Assembly (NCBI RefSeq): GCF_044628455.1 | Contig: NZ_JBIYZW010000001.1 | Location: 248,001-312,000, forward strand | Length of the DNA stretch: 64,000 bases | Reading direction: 5' to 3' | Source of the DNA: Solirubrum sp044628455 | Lineage (GTDB): Bacteria > Bacteroidota > Bacteroidia > Cytophagales > Hymenobacteraceae | Shown: positions 6,209 to 16,151 of the stretch, in pieces | Numbering within the stretch: position 1 is the stretch's first letter | Layout of the letters: each line of letters opens with the position of its first letter | Translations under genes and position numbers: made by a program | Notes under the pieces: generated by a model | Told to the model about the DNA's origin: nothing | Seen by the model: the letters and a program-made list of their open reading frames with translations, nothing else | Databases searched by the model: none

Positions 6209-8833
6209 TTATTCCACGCGTTTTACGCTGGCGGCGCCCGAGTCGTCGGTGCGCACGTTGGTGGGGTTGCCGCTGTAGCGCACTTCGCTGGCGCCCGACA
6301 CGTCGGCGTCGAGCTTGTCGGTTACGTGCAGGCGGGCCTTGCTCACCCCGCTCAGCTCCACGTTGGCGGTGGCAACCTGCAGGTCGGCGGCCTGAATCTG
6401 GCAGGCACCGGTGCCTTCGAGGCGCAGGGTGTTGGCCTGGCCTTCGAGTACGCTCTGGCAGGCGCCGGTCAGCTCCACCGTCAGGGCCCGGCAGGAACCT
6501 TCGAACTGCAGGTGGCTGGCGCCCGACTGCTCGATGCGCAGGTTGCCCTGGTTTTCGAAGCCCGTGGCCTTGGCCTGCACCGCGCCCGAGAGGTCGATGG
6601 TGTTGATGCCGGGCAGCTCAATTTCTACCAGCACGCGCTGAGCATTGCGGTTGTTCCAGTTGTTCATCAAGCCCTGGCGGCGGGGGCGCACGATGAGCTC
6701 GTCGCCCTGCACGCGCACTTCCAGGTCTTTCAGGCTGCGCTCGGTGCCGGCGGCCTGCACGCGGAAGGCGTTGCCCTTGCGCAGTACCACCCGGTAGGCT
6801 CCGGCCACCGATACGCGGTTGAAATCGTCGAGGCTGAAGGTGCGGCGGGCGCTGCCGTAGTCCTCGGCGGCGGTGCTGAACGACACATCCGTGTCCGGGC
6901 CTTCGTCGCCCACGGAGATGCGCACCCGCTCACCGTTTACGTTCACTTCAAAGTCGTCCTCGCCCGGATCCTCGTTGCTGGCTTCCTCGGACTCAATGTC
7001 CCCGGGGGCGCAGTCGATGCATTCCAGCTCGTTGCCGCGCAGGCGGTAGAGGTGCTGCTCGGGGTTGTTGGGGCGCTGGCCGTCTACGAAGCTGCCCTCG
7101 TTGAGCAGGTAGGCAAAGTCTTCGCTGAGGCGGTACTGCTTGTCGCGGGGCAGGCGCAAAGTCAGGTTCAGATCCTGGCTGCGGTAGATGGCCCCGGGCT
7201 TGTAGCGGAACTGGTCGTCAATCACCACGCTGGAGTCGCGCACCGAGGCGTTGAACTGCATGGTGGCGCGGGCCGTGGCGGCGCCGGCGGCTTCCGTGGC
7301 GCCGTTGGCCACGTACTCCTCGCTCAGGCTGATGGCCGCGCCGCTATCGGCGGCCGTAATCATCAGCTGGGGGCGCAGGTCCCAGTCGGAGCCCAGTTCC
7401 CGGGTGCGCAGCAGCACGGTGGGGTAGTTCACCCGGCCCAGGTTGCGTTCGGCTGTGTAGCTGCCTTCTTCCTGGAAATCGTGGGCTAGGCGCACGCCGC
7501 CCATTACCGACCCCACCACGCCCAGCAGCCAGAGGCCCAGCAGCGAGAGGCCCACGGTGCGGGTTACCACGGAGCGGCGGGCAATCAGGCCGATGCCCAG
7601 CAGCAGCAGCAGCAGTACCGGGATGACCGAGGCCAGGAAGGCACTGGCCACCATCCACCAGGGCAGGCCCGCCAGCACGGCGTAGGCCGGTGCGTCGCCC
7701 AGGATAATGTTGTTCGATTCGGGAATCAAGCCCAGGGCCACGCCAGCCAGCACGGCCAGCCCGATCAGCAGGGAGAAGCCAACGACGATGAGCAGGGCGG
7801 CGGCAAACCAGCGGATAATGGTGCCGATCAGGTTGACAAGGGGGCGCAGGTTGCGGGCCAGCTCCTCCAGGAAGGCGCCCACGGGACGGTTGGTGGCGTT
7901 GGTGCCCACGTAGCCGGCTTCGAAGGCGTTGTTGCGGGCCGTTTCGTCGAGCGAGGAAAGGGTCAGCGCGTCGCCGCGCATGCGCATCTTGTCGCCCACG
8001 GTCTTGGCCTCGGGGACCAGGATCCAGAGCACGATGTAGAGCGGGATGGCGAAGCCGCCGGCGAAGACGAAGATGATGAACAGGATGCGCACCAGCACCA
8101 CGTCGATCTTGAAGTAGGCGGCCAGACCGGCCGATACCCCGCCCACTTTGCCGTTGTCGGTGTCGCGGAACAGCTTCTTGAACGTAGGGTCGTCCTGCGA
8201 TTCAGGCGTGCCGTCGTAGCGCTTGGGCAGGGCAATCCACAAAATGATGTAGGAGAGAACCGTCCAGAACGGGAACTGCTCATCCAGCTGGTCGGCCCCA
8301 ACGCTATCGAACAGGATGGGCAGGGCAATCAGAAACACCAGGAAGATCAGGCGCACCCACAGGGCCTCGATGCCGAAGTAGCGGGCCAGGCCGGCGCACA
8401 CCCCCGCAATTTTGCGGTTGGCCATGTCGCGGTACAGGCGGCGCGGCTCGCCGTCGGCGGGGGCCGACGAGCTGCTGCCAGCGCCGGTGGCCTGGGCCGC
8501 GGGGCCGGCGCCCACGGGGCGGCCGTAGTTGTTCACGTCGGCTACGTCCTCGTCCTCGTCGAGGCTGCCGTCCTGCTGGAATTCCTGCACGCGGCCCATT
8601 TTGGCCACCATGGCTTCCACGTCTTCCAGGGAAATGACCTGCTTGGTGGTGGAAAGGCGCGCGGCAAACAGCTCGGCAATGCGGCTTTCAATGTCGGCCA
8701 CGATTTCCTCGTGCCCCCGGTACGTGCTGAAGTGGGCTTTTACGTCCTGCAGGTACCGTTGAAGTACTTCGTAGCCGTCTTCTTCAATGTGGAAGATGAG
8801 GCCCTGCAGGTTGATGCTGATATTCTTTTTCAT
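6209..8833 (-). CDS. PspC-domain membrane protein with C-terminal GIN (DUF2807) adhesin-like domain
   Basis: 874 residues. Order: a helical N-terminus (residues 1-95), a low-complexity linker, two PspC domains in tandem (about 130-215, RRLYRDMANRKIAGVCAGLA; about 220-290, KLFRDTDNGKVGGVSAGLA), several membrane segments between about 330 and 460, then a large extracytoplasmic part ending in a repetitive beta-helix-like GIN domain (about 665-870, with repeated ELTGACQ/LSGAV/VSGAS steps). PspC proteins act in envelope-stress sensing in other bacteria. In Bacteroidota this fusion is usually encoded with a PadR regulator, as here (55 bp spacing). The role is inferred from the domains. Confidence 0.88.
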   Translation of the reverse strand: MKKNISINLQGLIFHIEEDGYEVLQRYLQDVKAHFSTYRGHEEIVADIESRIAELFAARLSTTKQVISLEDVEAMVAKMGRVQEFQQDGSLDEDEDVADVNNYGRPVGAGPAAQATGAGSSSSAPADGEPRRLYRDMANRKIAGVCAGLARYFGIEALWVRLIFLVFLIALPILFDSVGADQLDEQFPFWTVLSYIILWIALPKRYDGTPESQDDPTFKKLFRDTDNGKVGGVSAGLAAYFKIDVVLVRILFIIFVFAGGFAIPLYIVLWILVPEAKTVGDKMRMRGDALTLSSLDETARNNAFEAGYVGTNATNRPVGAFLEELARNLRPLVNLIGTIIRWFAAALLIVVGFSLLIGLAVLAGVALGLIPESNNIILGDAPAYAVLAGLPWWMVASAFLASVIPVLLLLLLGIGLIARRSVVTRTVGLSLLGLWLLGVVGSVMGGVRLAHDFQEEGSYTAERNLGRVNYPTVLLRTRELGSDWDLRPQLMITAADSGAAISLSEEYVANGATEAAGAATARATMQFNASVRDSSVVIDDQFRYKPGAIYRSQDLNLTLRLPRDKQYRLSEDFAYLLNEGSFVDGQRPNNPEQHLYRLRGNELECIDCAPGDIESEEASNEDPGEDDFEVNVNGERVRISVGDEGPDTDVSFSTAAEDYGSARRTFSLDDFNRVSVAGAYRVVLRKGNAFRVQAAGTERSLKDLEVRVQGDELIVRPRRQGLMNNWNNRNAQRVLVEIELPGINTIDLSGAVQAKATGFENQGNLRIEQSGASHLQFEGSCRALTVELTGACQSVLEGQANTLRLEGTGACQIQAADLQVATANVELSGVSKARLHVTDKLDADVSGASEVRYSGNPTNVRTDDSGAASVKRVE

Positions 8834-8887
8834 CGCAATGCTGCAACTAGAGTGGCGGTGAGTCAGGGTTGATTGCTCCGGCGGGGG

Positions 8888-9241
8888 TTACTGACCGTCG
8901 GGGGCCAGGCGGCCGGGGTTGGTGCGGATGATGCGGATGGAATCCTCAATCTCCTCCCACGTCAGGCGCAGCTCGTGCAGGAACTCCTGCCCCACGGCCG
9001 TGAGCGTGTAGTACTTGCGGGGTGGACCACTGGTCGATTCCTTCCAGGTATAGTCCAGCAAGCCGGCATTCTTGAGGCGGGTCAGCAGCGGGTAGAGCGT
9101 GCCGTCGACCACGAGCATGCGGGCGGCGGTGAGTTCATCCAGCATGTCGGAGGCATAAACCTCTCCCCGCGCGATGATTTCCAGGATGCAGAATTCCAGA
9201 ATGCCCTTCCGCATCTGCACTTGGGTGTTTTCGACTTTCAT
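8888..9241 (-). CDS. PadR-family transcriptional regulator
   Basis: 117 residues, the short PadR type: winged helix (QMRKGILEFCILEIIARGEVYASDML, DGTLYPLLTRLKNAGLL, PRKYYTLTAVGQEFL) and a short C-terminal helix. The PadR signature GTLYPLLTRLKNAGLL and the wing PPRKYYTLT are clear. It is the first gene of a two-gene operon with the PspC protein, a pairing in which the regulator normally represses its own operon. A palindromic operator candidate overlaps its promoter. Confidence 0.92.
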   Translation of the reverse strand: MKVENTQVQMRKGILEFCILEIIARGEVYASDMLDELTAARMLVVDGTLYPLLTRLKNAGLLDYTWKESTSGPPRKYYTLTAVGQEFLHELRLTWEEIEDSIRIIRTNPGRLAPDGQ

Positions 9242-9272
9242 TGGCTTCGGCGGTAGTCGGTGAAGTATGGTA

Positions 9273-9303
9273 CAAATATAAAGGCAGGTACTTTGTAACG
9301 CAA
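9273..9303 (-). promoter_or_regulatory. Promoter of the padR-pspC operon
   Basis: The minus strand carries TATATTTG (9273-9280), an exact TAnnTTTG -7 box, with a TTG -33 element (9301-9303) 20 bases upstream. This is one of the few complete Bacteroidota promoters visible in the window. Confidence 0.6.
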
Positions 9304-9308
9304 GGTAC
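9288..9308. promoter_or_regulatory. Candidate PadR operator
   Basis: Interrupted palindrome GTACTTTG-TAACG-CAAGGTAC (arms GTACnTTG / CAAnGTAC). It covers the -33 element of the padR promoter, where a repressor would block RNA polymerase. No binding data; inferred from symmetry and position. Confidence 0.4.
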
Positions 9309-9611
9309 TGTTCGGAAATATTTTCGCTAATAATGCTATTTGTATTTTATTACCTGAAAATCAATTAGTTAAAATTATACGGAAGCCAATTAAACGGGTA
9401 GGCAGGCCGGTTTGTCCGCCAGCGGGTGGCCCGGGTGGGGGTACCAAGGGCCGGCGCGAGCGGCTGAACTTCGGAGGGGCGGCCGCTGTTAGCCGCGTGC
9501 GCGTAGCCAGGCGGCCGGCGGGGGCGGCCCGCACCCTTTTCCCCGCACTATAAATAAATAACTTGCGTTGTGAAGGCCGAATCAGCCCCGGGCTTTCCTT
9601 TTCGTTTCGCT
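9309..9611. other. Intergenic region between divergent padR and porV2
   Basis: The left part (9310-9400) is strongly AT-rich with TATTTGTATTTTATTACC-like stretches and probably holds further control sequences. The right part is GC-rich. Near 9551-9565 the sequence TATAAATAAATAACTTGC may be the porV2 promoter region (TAACTTGC is a partial -7 match). No gene seen. Confidence 0.4.
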
Positions 9612-10718
9612 ATGCCACACGTCTTCCCGCGTCGTTTTGCCATACTGCTCACCGCGTCGTTCCTGGCGGCCGCTGCCAGTGCGCAGGCCCAGTCTTCCAA
9701 GGACACCACGCCCAAGTACAGCAATGAGTTCTTGAACATCGGAGTGGGGGCGCGGGCCCTGGCCATGGGCAACACGCAGGTGTCGTTGGCCCAGGATGCC
9801 ACCGCTGGCTACTGGAACCCGGCGGGCCTGCTGCGCCAGAAAACCAAGTACGACGCGGTGCTGATGCACTCGGAGCTGTTTTCGGGCATCGTCAAAAACG
9901 ACTACGCGGCGTTTTCCATGCCGCTCGACGAGCGCAGCGCCATCGGCGCCTCCATCATTCGCGTGGGCGTCGACGACATTGCCGACACGCGCAACCTGGT
10001 CGACCCCTACACGGGCTACATCGACTACAGCAAGATTACCCGCTTTTCGGTGGCCGATTATGGTCTGCTGCTCTCGTACGCCCGCAAGCTCGACTTCATC
10101 GAAGGGCTGCAGGTGGGTGCCAACGCCAAGGTGATTTACCGCAATGTGGGCTCGTTTGCCAACGCCTGGGGCTTCGGCCTCGACGCGGGCGTGCAGTACC
10201 AGCGCAACAACTGGCAACTGGGGCTGATGGCCCGCGACATCACCACCACCTTCAACGCCTGGTCCATCAACTCCGAGGAGTTTGCGCCCACCGCCGACCC
10301 CGACGAGTACATTCCCAAGAACAGCACCGAGGTGACGCTGCCCCGGCTGGTGCTGGGCGTGGGCCGCTACGTGCAGCTGCCCGGGCAGTTCTCGGCCCTG
10401 GCCGCCATCGACCTGGAAATGACCACCGACGGCCGCCGCAATGCCCCCATCTCGACGGGCCTGATCAGCATAGCCCCGCACGGCGGGCTGGAGCTGGGCT
10501 ACCGCAACCTGGTGTTTCTGCGCGGCGGGGTGAGCAATGCCCAGCAGATCAAAGCCTTCAACGGCCAGGAGGAGTGGCGCGTACAACCTACCCTGGGCGT
10601 GGGCGTGGCCACCAGCGGCCTGCGCCTCGATCTGGCCCTCACGCGCCTGGCGGTGGAGTCGCTGGGGCAAAGCTCCCAGGCCAATTCCATCATCGTTTCC
10701 CTCGGCTACGGTTTCTGA
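9612..10718 (+). CDS. porV2: PorV/PorQ-family outer-membrane protein (PorV2-type)
   Basis: 368 residues. The ATG at 9612 gives a clean signal peptide (MPHVFPRRFAILLTASFLAA, cleavage near SAQAQ). The mature part starts EFLNIGVGARALAMGNTQVSLAQDATAGYWNPAGL, the FadL/PorV-like opening of PorV-type T9SS shuttle proteins. It ends in an outer-membrane beta-strand signature, SIIVSLGYGF. In the T9SS, PorV passes cargo to the PorU sortase. Here it sits 144 bp upstream of a PorU-like gene on the same strand, the arrangement of the PorV2/PorU2 pair. The start upstream (MKAESAPGF) would bury the signal peptide. Confidence 0.85.
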   Translation: MPHVFPRRFAILLTASFLAAAASAQAQSSKDTTPKYSNEFLNIGVGARALAMGNTQVSLAQDATAGYWNPAGLLRQKTKYDAVLMHSELFSGIVKNDYAAFSMPLDERSAIGASIIRVGVDDIADTRNLVDPYTGYIDYSKITRFSVADYGLLLSYARKLDFIEGLQVGANAKVIYRNVGSFANAWGFGLDAGVQYQRNNWQLGLMARDITTTFNAWSINSEEFAPTADPDEYIPKNSTEVTLPRLVLGVGRYVQLPGQFSALAAIDLEMTTDGRRNAPISTGLISIAPHGGLELGYRNLVFLRGGVSNAQQIKAFNGQEEWRVQPTLGVGVATSGLRLDLALTRLAVESLGQSSQANSIIVSLGYGF

Positions 10719-10862
10719 TCAACCAGATAACCACCGGGTAGGGCCGCCGGGAACGGCCGGGTTTTCGCCCGCCAGTACCCGCAGCCGGCCCAGCCGAGTC
10801 CTCAACCATCGTTTCCGCAACCGCTGCTGCCCGATTCGCTCGACACCCAACGGTAATCCTTT

Positions 10863-13800
10863 ATGAAACAGATATACCCGCGCTTACCGCTGGTTTTCCT
10901 GACCCTGGCCGCCCTGCTGGGAGTGTTGGGCGGGGCGCCGGCCCGGGCCCAGTCGGGGCCCTACGGCAACGAGTGGATCAACCACGGCCAGCAATACGCC
11001 AAGATCAAGGTGCTCAAGGACGGTATCTACCGGCTCGACTACCAGTACCTGCAGCAGGCCGGGGTGCCGGCGGGCCTGAACCCGGCCCGGCTGCAGCTGT
11101 TCCGGCGCGGGCAGGAGGTGGCCATTCACACCGGCGGCAACCCCAGCGCCCTCGACGCGACCAGCTACGTGGAGTTCTACGGCCAGCGCAACGACGGCCA
11201 GCTCGACCGGGCCATGTACAAGGACCCGAGCCGGCAGCCCCACACGTTCTACAGCCAGTACACCGACACGGCCGCCTACTTCCTGACCTGGAACACCTCC
11301 ACCGCCAACAAGCGCATGGCACAGGTGAACCTAAGCCTGCCCAGCGTGCCGGCCCAGCAGTACCGCCTGGCTACCCGCACGCAGGTGCTGGTGAATGCCG
11401 CCCTGGGGGGCGGCGACGGTTCCGAAGCCGAGTCGTACTATCCCTGGGTTGACCGGGGCGAGGCCTTTATGGGCCCTGGCATCGGGGCTATGGTCAATGG
11501 TACTGGTTCAACGGAGTATCCTCTAAGCCGCAACTACGTCATTGACTCGCTGCGTAACGTGGAACCCAACGGTCCCGAGCCCTGGCTTGACCTGGGGCTT
11601 AATGGAGTATGGGGTCGCAGCCAGCACTTCGTGCGCGTGCTGCTGGTGCAGCCCAACGGCACCGAGCGGCAGCTGGGACAGGTAACCATCAACTCCTACG
11701 ACCCGGCCCGGGTGCGCTACCGCCTCGAGCGCGGCGATATTTCGGCCACGGGTACCGTTACGGTGAAGCTGGCCATTGTGGTGCCTACCACCGGCACGCT
11801 CTCCAGCTACGTGCGGCCCACCTTCATGCGGGTTACCTACGCCCAATCCAACCAGTGGGTGAGCGGACGGGCCAACGCCTTTACCAACGACTCGACGGCC
11901 AACACGGCCACTTCCTTTGAGCTGAGCAACACGCCAGCCCAGACCATCGGCTACGACGTCACCAACCCCTACAACGTGAGCCGCCACGAGGGACAACCCG
12001 TAGCGGCCAACCGGCAGCTTTTGGTGTTTGCCACCACGGCCCTGGCCACTACGCGCCGCTACCACGTCATCGATGCCGCGCAGCCCCTGGTGCCCCGCGC
12101 CCCGCAGCGCGTGCAGTTCCGCAACATCACGGCCGCGGCCCACAACTTCTTTATCGTCAGCCACCCGCTGCTGATGAAGCCGGCTGGGGCCGCCGCCAAC
12201 CCCGTGCGCGCCTACGCCGACTACCGCGCCTCGGCCGCCGGGGGGCGCTACGACACGCTGGTGGTAACCAGCCAGCAGCTCTACGACCAGTTTCACTACG
12301 GCGAGAAGTCGGCCATGGCCATTCGGCACTTTGCCCTGTGGATGGTGGCCAACAACTCCCGCTCGAAGTACATGCTGCTGCTGGGCAAGGGCCTGGAGCC
12401 GCATACCAGTGTACCGCTGGTTGGCGGTGGCAGTGGAGTATACCGCCAAAATGTGGCCCGCGCCACGGTGCACGACCTGGTGCCCAGCAGCACCCGCGCC
12501 ACTTCCGACATCTTCTTCTCGGCCCGCTGGGATTTAAACCAGTACGTGCCGCAAATTGCCACCGGCCGCGTGATGGCGCAAACCGCGCAGCAGGTCATCG
12601 ACTACCTCAACAAGCTCAAGGAGCACGAGGTGGCAGGCTACCAGCCCTGGCGCAAGAATCTGCTGCACCTCTCGGGCGGCGGCAACGCCGGCGAGCAGGC
12701 CGATTTCCTGGCCCTAGTAAACGAGTACAAGCAGATTGCCGAAAAGCCCTGCTTCGCCGGTAAAGTGGTGCGCACCTACTCCCGCACCACCGAGGGGCAG
12801 TACGAGCAGCTGCCCGTGACCATCAACATTGCCAGCGAACTGAACGCGGGCCTGGCCATGATTACCTTTTTCGGCCACGGCTCCAACACGGTGTTCGACC
12901 TGAATCTGGGCGACCCCAACAACCCCAGCAACAACTACAACAACCAGGGCAAGTACCCGGTGATGGTATACAACGGCTGCGCCGGCGGCCGCTCCTTCGT
13001 GCCGACCCTCACCACGGCCGAGCAGTGGACCATGGCGCCCAACCGCGGGGCCATCGGTTTCCTGGCCAACTCCGACTTTGGTTACGTGCCCGAGCTGCAC
13101 CAGTACTGCAAGCAGCTTTACACCAAGCTCTTCAACGACCCGCAGTGGTACAACAAGCCCATTGCCGACGTGCAGGCCGAGGTGGCCCGCCACGTGATGC
13201 AGTACTTCGGGCCCAACAACCGCCAGGCCGTCATTGCCGCGCTTAGCACCGTGTGGCAGGGCGACCCGGCCGTGCGCCTGCACTCCCCCGAAAAGCCCGA
13301 CCTGGCCGTCAGCGCCGGCAACCTGAGCGTGCAGCCCCTGGCCCCGGCCACCGGCCCGGTGCGGGCCAGCGCCACCAGCTTTCAGCTGCGCGTGCCGGTC
13401 GAGCAGCTGGGCAGCGCCTGCTACGGCGACTCGCTGTACGTGCGCGTGACGCGCCGCTTTGAAAACCCCAGCCAGGCAGCCTACGTGCAGACGTTCGGCC
13501 TGCTGGCCCCGGTGCGCGACACGGTGCTGCTGCTGACCCTACCTAACACGGGCGTGGGCAACGTGGTGGGCCGCAATACCTTCCGGGTGGAGGTGGACCC
13601 CGCCAACCGCATCGACGAGCTGCTGGAAACCAACAACGCGGCCGAAATAGCCTACACCTTCCTGCAGGGCGGCATCACCCTGCTCACGCCCCCGGAGTTC
13701 GGCATTGTGGGGCGCGCCGACGTGCGCCTGGTGGCCCAGAGCAACCTGCCCCAGCTGCAGCCGCGCAACTACGAGTTTGAGCTTGACACCGTAGCCGCAT

Positions 13801-16037
13801 TCAACTCGCCCTTCCGCCGGCCCACGGTGGTCAACGCCCGCGACGTGGCCGAGTGGAAACCAGTCCTGCCCGCGCCCACCACGGGCCGCGACTCGGTGGT
13901 GTACTACTGGCGGGTGCGCTACGAGCCCGGCAGCGTGCAGCCCGATGAGAGCGGGGCCTGGGTAACGGGCTCGTTCCGCTTGATTCCCAGCAGCCCCGGC
14001 GGCTGGTCGCAAAGCCACCACGGCCAGTTTGCCAGCGACGAGCAGCAGGGCATTCAGCAGCGGGTGCCCTCGGGCAAGTGGGAGTTCGACGAGCTGGTAC
14101 GTCGCCTGAAGCTGCGCACCGCCGGCGGCGGCAGCACGCCCGGGGCCAACACCTTCCAGCAGAGCTACGGCATCGTCGACAACGGCACTACGCAAACCAA
14201 TTTCTGCGGCACGAACACGGCCAACTTCATGGTAGCGGTGTTCGACGGCCAGACCCTGGAGCGCGTCAGCAACATTGCCGGCGGCCCCTACCAGATCTGC
14301 GGCACGGGCAGCGACGCTTACTACCACTTTGCCGGCGTGGGTTCCAACATCAACATTGCCGCCCGGCAGGTTGAGATGGTGCGCCTGCTGCAAAACATTC
14401 CCGCCGGGCACTACGTGGCGCTGGTGAGCATCAACCGCGTGGTGTTCAGTACCATGTCGGCGGCGCTGAAGGCTGAGCTGACGGCCCTGGGCTCCCAGCG
14501 CGTCGGTTCGCTGACCGACGGGGAGCCGCTGCTGCTGCTGGCCCGCAAGGGCACCCCGGCCTTCGCCAAGGAGCGCACCGCCGACCCGGGCTCGACCACG
14601 CCGCGCAACCTGCAGCTGGTGGAGCTGATTGACTCGCTGAGCACCCGCGGCATGGCCGGCACCATCGCCAGTACCCGCATCGGCCCGGCTCAGCGCTGGG
14701 ACAACCTCTACCACACCGTGCGCCTGCCCGACGCCACCGACGGCTACCGCCTGCAGCTCATCGGCTACAACGCCAGCAACCAGGTGGTGGTACTCAACCC
14801 CAACGTCACCAGCCGTAGCTTCTCGCTGGCGGGCATTTCGGCCCAGCAGTATCCCTACCTGGGTCTGCAGATGCAGCTCTGGGACTCGGTGAGCCACAGC
14901 GCCCCGCAGCTCAAGCAGTGGCTGGTGACCTACAAGGGCCTGCCCGAGGGCGTGGTGCGCCGCGACAAGGTGGCCGCCGACGAGTACGCCGCCCCGCGCC
15001 TGAACGCACAGGTCGCCAGCACCGGCATCATGAACTTCAAGGTAGCCTTCGAGAACGTGTCGCTGGAAGACTTCCCCGACCGCGTAACGGCCCGCGCCAC
15101 GGTGCTGATGGCCGACAACCGTACGGTGCCGGCGGTGCAGCTGGTTTCGGCCCGCGCCCTCAAGTCTGACTCGCTGGTAACCTACGCCTTCAGCCTGGAT
15201 TTGCGCAGCGTGAAGGGCGACGGACAGGTGCGGGTAGAGGTTAACCCCGGTTTGCTGCCCGAGCGGTTCTTCTTCAACAACGAGCTGAGCTTCACTTTCA
15301 CGGCCCCGAGCATCAACCTGCCGCCGGTGGTCGACGTGGCCTTCGACGGGCAGCGCATTCTCAACGGCGACATCGTGTCGCCCAACCCCGACATTCTGGT
15401 GGACGTGAAGTACGAGGACCGCCGCAACCCGCTCGACAGCCCCGAGAAGATTGAGCTCTACCTCACGCGCCCGGGCCAGACCCAGGCCGAGAAAATCGTG
15501 ATGACCGGCAACAGCGCCATCAGCTTCACGGTGGACCAGGTCGCGGGCCGGGCGCGGGTGCACTTCAAGCCCGGCACCCTCACCGATGGCGTGTACAAGC
15601 TGGAAGCGCAGGCCACGGATATGGCCGGCAACCCCGCCGCCCAGCAGCGCTACGCGGTAACCTTCGAAGTGGTCAGCGCCACGTCCATCACCAACTTCTA
15701 CCCTTACCCGAACCCCATCACCAGTAAGGCGCGCTTCGTGTTCACCCTCACCGGCAGCGTACCGCCCCAGGATCTGAACCTGAAAATTCAGATCATGACG
15801 ATAACGGGCAAGGTGGTAAAGGAGATTATGCGCTCGGAGCTGGGCGAGCTGCGCATCGGCAACAACCTCACCAGCTACGCCTGGGACGGTACCGATGAAT
15901 TCGGCGACCAGCTGGCCAACGGCACCTACCTCTACCGGGTAGTGCTCGACGACCCCAACGGGCAGTTTGAGCACCGCCGCACCGCCGCCGACTGGTCGGT
16001 AAAGAAGAACTGGGGCAAGCTGGTGCTGCTGCGCTAA
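10863..16037 (+). CDS. porU2: Gingipain-like C25 peptidase, putative T9SS sortase PorU2
   Basis: 1724 residues, longer than classical PorU (about 1100-1300). Signal peptide to about residue 29 (APARAQS), a beta-rich PorU-type N-terminus, and a C25 caspase-fold domain with the catalytic His672 in ITFFGHGSN and Cys706 in VYNGCAGGR. A CARDB-like segment follows (NRIDELLETNNAAEI), then further Ig-like parts. The C-terminus has a FYPYPNPIT opening and a FlgD-like module YAWDGTDEFGDQLANGTYLYRVVL. By family it should cleave and reattach T9SS cargo at the cell surface. Several cargo genes are in this window. A very strong terminator follows 18 bp after the stop. Sortase activity is inferred. Confidence 0.87.
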   Translation: MKQIYPRLPLVFLTLAALLGVLGGAPARAQSGPYGNEWINHGQQYAKIKVLKDGIYRLDYQYLQQAGVPAGLNPARLQLFRRGQEVAIHTGGNPSALDATSYVEFYGQRNDGQLDRAMYKDPSRQPHTFYSQYTDTAAYFLTWNTSTANKRMAQVNLSLPSVPAQQYRLATRTQVLVNAALGGGDGSEAESYYPWVDRGEAFMGPGIGAMVNGTGSTEYPLSRNYVIDSLRNVEPNGPEPWLDLGLNGVWGRSQHFVRVLLVQPNGTERQLGQVTINSYDPARVRYRLERGDISATGTVTVKLAIVVPTTGTLSSYVRPTFMRVTYAQSNQWVSGRANAFTNDSTANTATSFELSNTPAQTIGYDVTNPYNVSRHEGQPVAANRQLLVFATTALATTRRYHVIDAAQPLVPRAPQRVQFRNITAAAHNFFIVSHPLLMKPAGAAANPVRAYADYRASAAGGRYDTLVVTSQQLYDQFHYGEKSAMAIRHFALWMVANNSRSKYMLLLGKGLEPHTSVPLVGGGSGVYRQNVARATVHDLVPSSTRATSDIFFSARWDLNQYVPQIATGRVMAQTAQQVIDYLNKLKEHEVAGYQPWRKNLLHLSGGGNAGEQADFLALVNEYKQIAEKPCFAGKVVRTYSRTTEGQYEQLPVTINIASELNAGLAMITFFGHGSNTVFDLNLGDPNNPSNNYNNQGKYPVMVYNGCAGGRSFVPTLTTAEQWTMAPNRGAIGFLANSDFGYVPELHQYCKQLYTKLFNDPQWYNKPIADVQAEVARHVMQYFGPNNRQAVIAALSTVWQGDPAVRLHSPEKPDLAVSAGNLSVQPLAPATGPVRASATSFQLRVPVEQLGSACYGDSLYVRVTRRFENPSQAAYVQTFGLLAPVRDTVLLLTLPNTGVGNVVGRNTFRVEVDPANRIDELLETNNAAEIAYTFLQGGITLLTPPEFGIVGRADVRLVAQSNLPQLQPRNYEFELDTVAAFNSPFRRPTVVNARDVAEWKPVLPAPTTGRDSVVYYWRVRYEPGSVQPDESGAWVTGSFRLIPSSPGGWSQSHHGQFASDEQQGIQQRVPSGKWEFDELVRRLKLRTAGGGSTPGANTFQQSYGIVDNGTTQTNFCGTNTANFMVAVFDGQTLERVSNIAGGPYQICGTGSDAYYHFAGVGSNINIAARQVEMVRLLQNIPAGHYVALVSINRVVFSTMSAALKAELTALGSQRVGSLTDGEPLLLLARKGTPAFAKERTADPGSTTPRNLQLVELIDSLSTRGMAGTIASTRIGPAQRWDNLYHTVRLPDATDGYRLQLIGYNASNQVVVLNPNVTSRSFSLAGISAQQYPYLGLQMQLWDSVSHSAPQLKQWLVTYKGLPEGVVRRDKVAADEYAAPRLNAQVASTGIMNFKVAFENVSLEDFPDRVTARATVLMADNRTVPAVQLVSARALKSDSLVTYAFSLDLRSVKGDGQVRVEVNPGLLPERFFFNNELSFTFTAPSINLPPVVDVAFDGQRILNGDIVSPNPDILVDVKYEDRRNPLDSPEKIELYLTRPGQTQAEKIVMTGNSAISFTVDQVAGRARVHFKPGTLTDGVYKLEAQATDMAGNPAAQQRYAVTFEVVSATSITNFYPYPNPITSKARFVFTLTGSVPPQDLNLKIQIMTITGKVVKEIMRSELGELRIGNNLTSYAWDGTDEFGDQLANGTYLYRVVLDDPNGQFEHRRTAADWSVKKNWGKLVLLR

Positions 16038-16055
16038 CCCATCCGACCGGCTGAT

Positions 16056-16096
16056 AAAGCGGGGCCCCGGCTGCAAAGTCGGGGCCCCGCTTTTTT
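16056..16096 (+). terminator. Strong rho-independent terminator of porU2
   Basis: Perfect 14-bp stem AAAGCGGGGCCCCG / CGGGGCCCCGCTTT (16056-16069, 16080-16093), 10-base loop, then a T run to 16096. Confidence 0.9.
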
Positions 16097-16118
16097 CGGG
16101 CCGGGCGGCCGCGGCTTC

Positions 16119-16126
16119 TACCTTTG
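16119..16126 (+). promoter_or_regulatory. -7 box for the acyltransferase gene
   Basis: TACCTTTG, an exact TAnnTTTG match, 25 bp before the TTG start at 16152 and just downstream of the porU2 terminator. Confidence 0.45.
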
Positions 16127-16151
16127 CCCACCTACCTCCAGCTCCAGCGCC

